DNA of 64,000 nt from Chloroflexota bacterium. GTDB lineage: Bacteria; Chloroflexota; Anaerolineae; Aggregatilineales; Phototrophicaceae. The position numbers and the translations under genes were made by a program. The stretch is taken from positions 1 through 64,000 of the forward strand of contig JAEZAF010000087.1 of assembly GCA_023430545.1 (NCBI GenBank). The letters run 5' to 3'. Under the pieces are notes generated by a model. The model made no database searches. It was not told the origin of the DNA and was given only the letters and a program-made list of their open reading frames with translations. Below, piece by piece: positions 57,413 through 64,000 of this stretch (positions within the stretch are counted from its first letter, which is position 1; each line of letters begins with the position of its first letter).

Positions 57413-58717
57413 ATGAAAACCAGTTTACGCCCACATTTTTTCACTTTCCTTGTATTAATGATGCTGTTGTTCAGTAGTGTCATCATGGCACAGGAAGAAC
57501 GCGAACCTGTAACACTCCGTCTGACATGGTGGGGCAGTGAGACTCGTCATGAGCGGACCACCCAGGTGGTTGAATTATTTGAAGCAGAGTATCCGTGGAT
57601 TACCGTGGTCAGCGAACCGATCTCGGCCTTTAATGACTACTGGATCGCGCTGGATGCTCAGGCGACTGCGGGCAATCTTCCCGATGTCGTTCAGCAGGAT
57701 TACTCGCGTCTGGAACTGTGGGTCGATAATGGCTGGCTGCTGCCATTGGATGATCTGGTGGAAGACGGCCTGATTGATCTCTCCAATGTCTCCGAAGCGA
57801 ATATTCAGGGCGGTATCGTCGATGAAAGTCTGTATGCCGTCAGTATGGGCACCAATTCATTCGGCGTGCTGCTTGATGTTGAGGCCTTTGAATCCGCCGG
57901 TATCCCGCTTCCGGAACAGGACTGGACGTGGACTGACTTTGAAAACATCTGCATGGAGCTTTACGAGAAGCTCGATCGCTGGTGCATCGGTGGTAACCTC
58001 GACAATGATAACGGTCTTGCATCATTGATGTTGGGCTATGGTGAACTGTTCTATGCTGAAGATCAGCAATCGCTGGGTTATACCGATGACCAGCCCCTGA
58101 TCGATTTCCTCAATATGCAGCTTCGTCTTCAGAAGGCCGGTGCGATTCCGAACCGGGCTGATCAGATTCAGATTGAAGCCACAGCTGAAGATGAGCCGAT
58201 TATCGCAGGTGATGCAGTCATGGCCGCGATCTGGAGTAATCAGATGGTGGCGATCTGGAACGCATCCGGGGAAGATCGCGAATTCATCATGGTCCACATG
58301 CCGCGTCCTGAGGATGGCTGCTGTTCCGAGAATTATGTCAAACCGTCACAGTTTCTGGCTGTCAATGCCAATTCAGAACATCCTGAGGAAGCGGCCCTGC
58401 TGATCGATTTCTTCACCAATTCCCTTGAGGCGAATCGTATCCTGCTGGCAGAACGCGGTGTTCCGATTTCAGGTCTCGTACAGGAAGACCTCACGGATTA
58501 TGTGACACCCGCTCAGGTTGAGATGTTCGCATTCCTCAGCCGTGTTGAGAAGGATAGCAGTCCCCTGCCTCCGCCTGATCCTGCCCTGCATGGCAGCATC
58601 CGCGATACCCTGATTTATCCTATTCTCCGCGATGCGGTGCTGTTTGAGGAAATTACGGCAGACGAGGCTGTGATTCTCTTCCGGGAAGAAGTGGACGCCT
58701 TACTGTCCGCGCAATAA
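57413..58717 (+). CDS. ABC transporter extracellular solute-binding protein, family 1
   Basis: 434-residue exported receptor of the carbohydrate (CUT1) class. Signal peptide (~1-26, LVLMMLLFSSVIMAQ), then TLRLTWWGSETRHERTTQVVELFEAEYPWITVVSEPISAFNDYWIALDAQATAGNLPDVVQQDY, and NVFEEAALLIDFF-type wording near residue 320 (HPEEAALLIDFFTNSLEANRILLAERGVPI). No permease or ATPase genes are adjacent, so it is an orphan receptor. It follows the receiver cluster by 127 bases and may be a sensory partner of the kinase or simply use a shared transporter. Confidence 0.92.
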   Translation: MKTSLRPHFFTFLVLMMLLFSSVIMAQEEREPVTLRLTWWGSETRHERTTQVVELFEAEYPWITVVSEPISAFNDYWIALDAQATAGNLPDVVQQDYSRLELWVDNGWLLPLDDLVEDGLIDLSNVSEANIQGGIVDESLYAVSMGTNSFGVLLDVEAFESAGIPLPEQDWTWTDFENICMELYEKLDRWCIGGNLDNDNGLASLMLGYGELFYAEDQQSLGYTDDQPLIDFLNMQLRLQKAGAIPNRADQIQIEATAEDEPIIAGDAVMAAIWSNQMVAIWNASGEDREFIMVHMPRPEDGCCSENYVKPSQFLAVNANSEHPEEAALLIDFFTNSLEANRILLAERGVPISGLVQEDLTDYVTPAQVEMFAFLSRVEKDSSPLPPPDPALHGSIRDTLIYPILRDAVLFEEITADEAVILFREEVDALLSAQ

Positions 58718-58768
58718 GACACTGTAACCTCGTATCATACCTCACGATTTAAATAGTGCAGGATGACG

Positions 58769-58819
58769 TACTGGCGTGGCTTCACGGGTTAGAATAACCG
58801 AATTGAAGCCACGCCAGTA
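58769..58819. terminator. Strong bidirectional terminator-like hairpin
   Basis: Fifteen-base perfect outer stem (TACTGGCGTGGCTTC/GAAGCCACGCCAGTA) enclosing a second small stem (CGGGTTA/TAACCG), between two convergent solute-binding protein genes. Confidence 0.8.
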
Positions 58820-58837
58820 ATGTTTTACCCTCTAGGC

Positions 58838-61480
58838 TCAGCGTCTGGGGAAGAATGCAGCAGCATCAGGGTCCACAGACTGCACGCAATCCGCAATGCC
58901 GTTGAGATAGGCGTCCGGGCTGACAGGATCATAAGGCGTGAGCGCATTCACACAGGTCTGGAAGGTTTCAGCTTTGAGCTGCGCATCTTCCAGTGCGGTC
59001 AGCAGATCTGCATCTTCCAGCACGTACTGATCGAAAGCCGTATCCAGCCAGCGCCGGATGATATTCATCCCGGTTACAGAAGTCCCGCCGGTAAACGATG
59101 ACGGGATGACGATCACATCCGGGTCCTGCATGACCGCATCATACTGCGTGTAGAAGTCCGCCGCATTCTGCCCGACGGTTGCCAGCAGCGCGGGATTTGA
59201 GAACTGTGAACGCAGCGCAGGCATGCCATCGAACAGTTCCGGATGCTGAGAGAGGAACTTGAACAGCCGATAGCAGGGGTCAGCATGTTCGGTCGTCGCA
59301 CTGATATAGCCTGCGCCGATCTCATACGCCGTCGCGGTCAGTGTCCCGGATGGGTAGCCTGTGATATCGTACTGTGGAGCCGATTCATCCCCATCCGGGC
59401 CGCCAATTCGCATTACACCTGCACCGGCCACTATGTCGCTGTACAGCGGGACCGGGTTGGCAGAATCAACTGCAATCGACCGGAAAGAGTTGCCACCCAA
59501 CTGCTGATAATCGAGCAGGCCGTTTTTCGCCAGGTCCAGCACCTGACGGGTAGCCTCAACCGCGGCAGGATCAGTGAAATTGATTGTCGGCGGGCTGGTG
59601 CGGAAATCGAGTGGAAGCCCACCGTAAGCCGCGATCAGTATCAGCAGATGCGTATCGCCAAATCCACGATTGGTGAACGGCATCTGTTCCGCCGGGATGA
59701 CTTCTCTGAGTGCCTCAAGCGCTTCCACGAACGCGCTCGCCGTCCACCCGCCCGACGGTTCCGGAACACCAGCCTTCGCAAACAGATCCGGATAGTAGTG
59801 CAGCATCATCGGGTTGATGACGAGTGGGAATCCCCATGTGCGATTGTCGCGCTGCATCTGTGCCAGTGCATTCCCAGCCACATCAGAGCTGGCGAAATCG
59901 GCATCGGCGCTCATAAACGGGTCCAGCGAGAGCAGCAGTGAGAGATCAGCACTGGGGACTGCATTGTAATTCAGATAGAAGCAGTCGTTCTGCTGGGCAT
60001 ACATGCTGATATTACCACCGAGTGCCGGGTCCAGCGTCACCAGTCCGACTTCAGAGTCCGCTGCCGTAAATTCGGACAGCAGTCGTTCCCATTCACCCGT
60101 CTGCGCCGTAAAGCCCGCACTGAAACGCAGTTCGATTTCGCCGGGGGCAAGCACCACTTCCGGTACCGGCGTCGCGACGATCACCGGGGAGTTCCCACCC
60201 ACATCGCTCGCAGTCTGAAGGCTGGTGATCACCATAAGTTCGGCGTCCTGTAAGGCGGTGAGGCTGTCAGTATCCTCGATAACAGCATCCACAGCCCGTG
60301 TCAATGCGTCGGAAAATCGCATCTCTGAGACAGGCACGGCCACCGATAGCAGATCTTCAACTTTTGCGGTCAGCTCCGGGGAGAGTGGCGTTGAAAGCAG
60401 TGTCATCCCACCAATCAGTTCAATCGGTCCTTTCTCCATATCTGCCAGAGAGTTGCGTGCGGTGCGCATCCCATCGACGAGATTAAGCATCTCTGGGCTT
60501 TCGGTCAGGAATTTCGCCAGCAGATACGCTTCCTGTGGATAGGCCGTGCCGCTGCTCACACCAAAGCCGTTCACTTCCATCCCGATGATTCCACCAGGCA
60601 GTGCAGCGGCATCAGTTTGTGTTCCCTCCGTTCCCGGCTCTCCATTGAACGGCATTGTAAACAGTCCAAAGCTGCGGTTGATGCTCATCGGTGGGATCCA
60701 ATCGATTGCCGCCTGTCCAGGGGATGACGCCGCAATTCCTTCTTCGATCACATCCGACCATGCTTCGACCAGCGCCTGTAATTCCGGCGTATCGAGGTCG
60801 GGCAGGCCGCTGGCATCGTTCAGGCTCTGCCCGTACAGCGACCTCAGCAGCAGTGCCTGATTATCGTAGAAGATCAGTCCGGGACGCGTGATGCCACCGG
60901 TCGCATCGTATTCGGAAAGTTTCCGCGCAGCATTTGCCAGATCATCCAGCGTCCAGCTTCCGGTCGGATATGCCAGACCAGCCGCATCGAAGGCCGCCGG
61001 ATCGTACACCATCATCAGCGGCTCGACCTTTGCCGGAAGCGCCCATAATCCGTTGTCCCAGCGGTACGAGTCCCAGACAGCGTCGGGGAAGTCCGCTGGA
61101 TCAAGCGATGCATCAGCCGATGCCAGCGGCGACAGATCGAGGAGATAGCCTGCCCGCGTAGCTTCCGGCGTCAGGATCATACTGCTGACCTGTCCCACAT
61201 CAGCGGCCTGCGCCAGCTTCTTGACTGCTTCCAGATGGGCTTCGATGTCGTCTGCCGCAGGCGGGACAAAGCTGTCCTCAAATGAGATGTAGACCGGCTG
61301 CACCCGGATACCGGGATTCTGTGCTTCAAACTCGCCCAGAATCTCATCTATCGGAACGCTGCGCATAAACTCACTGAGTCCGAGCGTAATCACGCGCTCG
61401 TTCTGGGCCTGTGTTGGCAGCGGCATTATCGTAATCAGCAGGGTTAGGCTTAAAAACAGAAAAAGATGTTTCAGACGCAT
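58838..61480 (-). CDS. Tandem fusion of two family 1 extracellular solute-binding domains
   Basis: 880-residue exported protein. Signal peptide (1-25, ending PTQAQN), a first SBP domain (~30-430, VITLGLSEFMRSVPIDEILGEFEAQNPGIRVQPVYISFED; WALPAKVEPLMMVYDPAAFDAAGLAYPTGSWTLDDL; YLLAKFLTESPEMLNLV), a short linker (VIVATPVPEVVLAPGEI), and a second complete SBP domain (~452-880, LRFSAGFTAQTGEWERLLSEFTAADSEVGLVTLDPA; WGFPLVINPMMLHYYPDLFAKAGVPEPSGGWTASAFVEAL; CYRLFKFLSQHPELFDGMPALRSQF). Both halves keep the family's WxLP/xxPMMxxY signature, so both could bind ligand. The total length is twice normal and no transport genes adjoin. Confidence 0.9.
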   Translation of the reverse strand: MRLKHLFLFLSLTLLITIMPLPTQAQNERVITLGLSEFMRSVPIDEILGEFEAQNPGIRVQPVYISFEDSFVPPAADDIEAHLEAVKKLAQAADVGQVSSMILTPEATRAGYLLDLSPLASADASLDPADFPDAVWDSYRWDNGLWALPAKVEPLMMVYDPAAFDAAGLAYPTGSWTLDDLANAARKLSEYDATGGITRPGLIFYDNQALLLRSLYGQSLNDASGLPDLDTPELQALVEAWSDVIEEGIAASSPGQAAIDWIPPMSINRSFGLFTMPFNGEPGTEGTQTDAAALPGGIIGMEVNGFGVSSGTAYPQEAYLLAKFLTESPEMLNLVDGMRTARNSLADMEKGPIELIGGMTLLSTPLSPELTAKVEDLLSVAVPVSEMRFSDALTRAVDAVIEDTDSLTALQDAELMVITSLQTASDVGGNSPVIVATPVPEVVLAPGEIELRFSAGFTAQTGEWERLLSEFTAADSEVGLVTLDPALGGNISMYAQQNDCFYLNYNAVPSADLSLLLSLDPFMSADADFASSDVAGNALAQMQRDNRTWGFPLVINPMMLHYYPDLFAKAGVPEPSGGWTASAFVEALEALREVIPAEQMPFTNRGFGDTHLLILIAAYGGLPLDFRTSPPTINFTDPAAVEATRQVLDLAKNGLLDYQQLGGNSFRSIAVDSANPVPLYSDIVAGAGVMRIGGPDGDESAPQYDITGYPSGTLTATAYEIGAGYISATTEHADPCYRLFKFLSQHPELFDGMPALRSQFSNPALLATVGQNAADFYTQYDAVMQDPDVIVIPSSFTGGTSVTGMNIIRRWLDTAFDQYVLEDADLLTALEDAQLKAETFQTCVNALTPYDPVSPDAYLNGIADCVQSVDPDAAAFFPRR

Positions 61481-61572
61481 AGGTTTAGTCTCCTACAGGA
61501 AAGTGACCAGACAGGAAAATTTTCCAACATGCGTCAGATTGCCATCAACGGGTTTCAGCCGCGTTGCGTTCC

Positions 61573-61590
61573 GATTACGGAGTCGTAATC
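61573..61590. promoter_or_regulatory. Short palindrome upstream of the tandem binding-protein gene
   Basis: GATTACG/CGTAATC arms around GAGT, about 93 bases before the start of the leftward gene. It is a possible operator; no more can be said. Confidence 0.35.
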
Positions 61591-61683
61591 ACATAGATAC
61601 TGCGTGATTGAAGATCAGAGAACGGCTCTGAGTGCTGATGAAAATGGTAGACACGGCGTCTGTCAAAAAGTAGGGACAGTAGT

Positions 61684-61701
61684 GGCCGGCTTCTGCCGGC
61701 C
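61684..61701 (-). terminator. Terminator-like hairpin after the response regulator gene
   Basis: GGCCGGC/GCCGGCC stem with a 4-base loop, 12 bases downstream of the regulator stop on the minus strand; no clear T tract. Confidence 0.55.
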
Positions 61702-61713
61702 CAATGACTGTAA

Positions 61714-62409
61714 CTAACTGCATAAGCGGTAGCCGACACCCGGCACTGTGAGGATCAGAGAGGGATTGCCAGGGTCTGGTTCGACTTTTTCACGCAGTCG
61801 GCGGATATGGACGTTAACGGCGCGTTCGCTGTCCACATCGGCATCATAACCCCACACGGCGTCGATGATCTGGGCGCGGCTTAACGCCTGACTGGGATGC
61901 TGTGCCAGGTAAACCAGCAGTCGGAACTCCGTCGGCGTTAGCGGAACAGGCTGCTTCCCGCGCCATACCTGTCCCCGTCCCCGGTCGATCATCAGATCCG
62001 CGATGTACATCACATCTGCATCTGCACTGGAGAATTCGCCATAGGCACGTCGTAACTGCGCCCGCACTCGCGATAGCAGTTCACGCAGGCTGTACGGTTT
62101 CGTGACGTAATCGTCCGCGCCCATCTCCAGCCCCAGCACCTTGTCCAGCTCGTCGCGCTCCACCGTCAGCATCAGAATCGGCTGCCGCAGACCAGCGACG
62201 CGCATCTGCTTGCAGAAGTCAAAACCAGAGCCATCCGGAAGCCGTACGTCGAGGATGATCAGGTGCGGATTGTGGTCCCGCGCAAAGGTTACACCGCTGG
62301 TCCCCGTCTCTCGCCATGTGATACTATAACCTTCGCGTTCGAGGCCGTCGGTCAGGGCACGGGCCACTGCCGCGTTATCTTCGATAATCAGAATATGGGT
62401 TGCTTTCAT
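61714..62409 (-). CDS. OmpR/PhoB-type response regulator
   Basis: 231 residues: an N-terminal receiver domain (ILIIEDNAAVARAL; phospho-acceptor Asp54 in LIILDVRLPDGSGFDF; Lys in YVTKPYSLREL) and a C-terminal winged-helix DNA-binding domain (~135-231, RGKQPVPLTPTEFRLLVYLAQHPSQALSRAQIIDAVWGYDADVDSERAVNVHIRRLREKVEPDPGNPSLILTVPGVGYRL). It overlaps the stop of the sensor kinase gene by 4 bases and is co-transcribed after it. Target genes are unknown; the adjacent leftward binding-protein gene is a possibility. Confidence 0.95.
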   Translation of the reverse strand: MKATHILIIEDNAAVARALTDGLEREGYSITWRETGTSGVTFARDHNPHLIILDVRLPDGSGFDFCKQMRVAGLRQPILMLTVERDELDKVLGLEMGADDYVTKPYSLRELLSRVRAQLRRAYGEFSSADADVMYIADLMIDRGRGQVWRGKQPVPLTPTEFRLLVYLAQHPSQALSRAQIIDAVWGYDADVDSERAVNVHIRRLREKVEPDPGNPSLILTVPGVGYRLCS

Positions 62410-64000
62410 ACTGCCGCTGCTATTGTTGTACTCGCCGGAAGTCGCATCGTAAATTGTGTAGCACCGGGCCTGCTGAAGACTTCGATCTGTCCTCGATGTC
62501 CATCGACAATCGCCCGGATGATTGCCAGCCCCAGTCCGCTGCCTGGGACATGACTGGCATTGCGCCCCCGGTGAAAACGGCTGAACAACTGCGGTAGTTC
62601 ATCCGCCGGGATGCCGATGCCGGTATCATTGACCACGATCTTGACCGAGTTTTCCACCGGCTGCACAGCAATCCCCACCGTGCCGCCTTCTGGTGTGAAC
62701 TTGATCGCATTATCCAGCAGATTGCCGACAGCACGCCGAAGCTGCATTTCATCCCCGATGACATAAACCGGTGTATCCGGTGCCTCGATCGTGAACTGAA
62801 GGTTAAGCTGTTCCGCACGTGATGCCGCAGATTCGCTCAGGGCGTGCACCATCTGCGTCACATTGACCGGATGGAAGGGCATCTGCCGCGTTTTCGCTTC
62901 CAGCCGGGATAAATCGAGCAGGTTGTCTGTCAGTTGCTCCAGTAGATGCACCTGAGCGCGGGCACGGGCGACATACGACAGCCGCCGCTTTTCATCACTG
63001 TCAGTCATCGCCAGTTCGAGGTCAGCGTACAGCGCCGTCAGTGGAGTGTGAAGCTCATGTGCAGCATCCGCGACAAAGCGGCGCAGCGACGCAACCGTCA
63101 CCTCGACCTGTTCCGCCATCTCGTTGAAGGTAAGTGCCAGCTTGCCGAATTCGTCCCGTCCGCTGACCTTCACCCGGGTTTCCAGTTGACCCCGTGCCAT
63201 CTGTTCCGCCCCGACTGTGAGTGAGAGCACCGGTTGGCTGATCTGTCGGCTGATGATCCACCCGACCAGTCCGGCGATCAGAATGGCAAGTCCTTCAGCG
63301 AAGATCAGCGCGATGGTGACATTTTCCATAATCTGTGCGCCAAAGCTCGCACCTTCAGACAGTTCAACATAGCCTGCGATCATGCCGTCCAGCGCATTCA
63401 GTGGAAGCCGCACCACTTGAGTCGAGCGCATATCGAAGTCCATCTCGCCGATCAGATCAAACCCGTATGGCGTTGCCGCGAAGCTGAATGAGTAGGGGCG
63501 ATTGATCAGCCTGCCAGCGGGGATCGGCTCTGGTCCGTTGTCAGGAGGATGTAATGGCATCGTGATAGGTTCGCCATTACCTTCGGCTGCGGAAGACATC
63601 CACAGTGTCATCCCATCCTCGCTCAGGCGGATGGTCCTGCTGCCTGGTCCTATGATGTCACCCACAGGAGCGGACAACAAGTCAGCAGTATCCGCGCCAT
63701 TCACAGGGGCAGTTTCACTGCTGCCCGGTTCATTTGCACTTCTTATGTCAATAGTGCCATTCGGGTCACCATACACCATAAGTTCGCTGACAGGGCTGTC
63801 AGGCAAATCCCCGGCCATATCGCTGACCGGATTATCGACCGGATTCCCATCCGGGATGTCTTGAGCCGTAATCGTGACAGGGGCTGAATCAGGTGCGTCC
63901 GCTCGAATATAGCTGAATGTCAGCGTGTTCGAAGGGGAGCCGGTATCAACAATCGTTTCGTTCTGTGGAGTGACAACGCGGATCCGTGCCTGCGTGATAA
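62406..64000 (-). CDS. Sensor histidine kinase (HAMP, HisKA, HATPase_c), 5' end beyond the window
   Basis: The frame stays open from the stop at 62406 to the window edge, so the N-terminus is missing; an internal Met at 63818 is not the true start, because the preceding ~60 codons (...PSNTLTFSYIRADAPDSAP...) read as continuous protein. Visible parts: a Pro/Asp/Ser-rich extracytoplasmic sensor region, TM2 (NVTIALIFAEGLAILIAGLVGWII), HAMP, HisKA with FVADAAHELHTPLTALYADLEL, and HATPase motifs (LLDNAIKFTPEGG; VNDTGIGIPADELPQLFSRFHRG; GSGLGLAIIRAIVDGHRGQIEV). It pairs with the OmpR-type regulator downstream. Confidence 0.93.
   Translation of the reverse strand, partial: ITQARIRVVTPQNETIVDTGSPSNTLTFSYIRADAPDSAPVTITAQDIPDGNPVDNPVSDMAGDLPDSPVSELMVYGDPNGTIDIRSANEPGSSETAPVNGADTADLLSAPVGDIIGPGSRTIRLSEDGMTLWMSSAAEGNGEPITMPLHPPDNGPEPIPAGRLINRPYSFSFAATPYGFDLIGEMDFDMRSTQVVRLPLNALDGMIAGYVELSEGASFGAQIMENVTIALIFAEGLAILIAGLVGWIISRQISQPVLSLTVGAEQMARGQLETRVKVSGRDEFGKLALTFNEMAEQVEVTVASLRRFVADAAHELHTPLTALYADLELAMTDSDEKRRLSYVARARAQVHLLEQLTDNLLDLSRLEAKTRQMPFHPVNVTQMVHALSESAASRAEQLNLQFTIEAPDTPVYVIGDEMQLRRAVGNLLDNAIKFTPEGGTVGIAVQPVENSVKIVVNDTGIGIPADELPQLFSRFHRGRNASHVPGSGLGLAIIRAIVDGHRGQIEVFSRPGATQFTMRLPASTTIAAAV

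Overview
The window looks like chromosomal DNA of a Chloroflexota bacterium, most likely an Anaerolineae-type lineage. This is inferred from the style of its exported proteins (signal peptide followed by Thr/Pro-rich 'PTPTPTPEP' linkers, an SH3-containing binding protein, many orphan ABC solute-binding proteins), a topoisomerase I with an N-terminal zinc-ribbon and Lys/Ser-rich linker, and a moderate GC content. No rRNA, tRNA, CRISPR array, transposase or integrase was found by reading.

Layout. (1) 1-7.6 kb: a minus-strand metal-uptake block, comprising a CbiMQO-type Co/Ni ECF transporter, a SCO1/SenC lipoprotein and a ZnuA/C/B-like ABC importer behind a Fur-family-like palindrome. It is flanked by two inverted copies of a ~0.3 kb hairpin- and CTG-rich repeat; a third copy lies at 33.1-33.5 kb. 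(2) 7.8-18.7 kb: housekeeping genes on the plus strand (ffh, rpsP, khpA, rimM, a quinone-oxidoreductase-like enzyme, dprA, a mannose-1-phosphate guanylyltransferase, topA, a two-TM protein) ending at a convergent greA. (3) 19-25.8 kb: a receptor-SH3-CARDB lipid-free exported protein, an inositol-dehydrogenase-like oxidoreductase and a three-gene sugar ABC importer. (4) 25.8-30.3 kb, minus strand: an extracytoplasmic oxidation set (sorbosone/PQQ-type sugar dehydrogenase, a frameshift-split beta-propeller, a ScyD/ScyE-type propeller and a c-type cytochrome lipoprotein). (5) 30.6-32.9 kb: a WYL regulator, an alpha/beta hydrolase and a small unknown protein. (6) 33.5-43.5 kb, minus strand: a probable cell-wall (MurNAc/GlcNAc) recycling operon of nine genes: solute-binding protein, OppB, OppC, OppD, OppF, a 62-residue membrane protein, a HutC-type GntR regulator, NagZ and NamZ, with a NagR/DasR-like operator upstream. 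(7) 44-48.6 kb: a TPR-like protein translationally coupled to a large TraD/HerA-like ATPase, and a convergent unknown protein. (8) 48.7-54.1 kb: divergent GH78 rhamnosidase and GH43 enzyme, then a TetR regulator with its own operator and an overlapping hydrolase. (9) 54.4-57.3 kb: three stand-alone receiver proteins around one hybrid-free histidine kinase. (10) 57.4-61.5 kb: two orphan solute-binding proteins, one being a tandem fusion of two binding proteins. (11) 61.7-64 kb: an OmpR-type response regulator and its sensor kinase, whose 5' end lies beyond the window.

How it works together: the window is dominated by nutrient capture (metals, sugars, muropeptides, plant or exopolysaccharide glycans), each with local control by palindromic operators that can be seen next to the regulator or transporter. 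The least explained items are the dispersed hairpin repeat with a conserved promoter-like core, the TPR/TraD-like ATPase pair outside any visible conjugation locus, and the three-receiver signalling cluster without an output domain.
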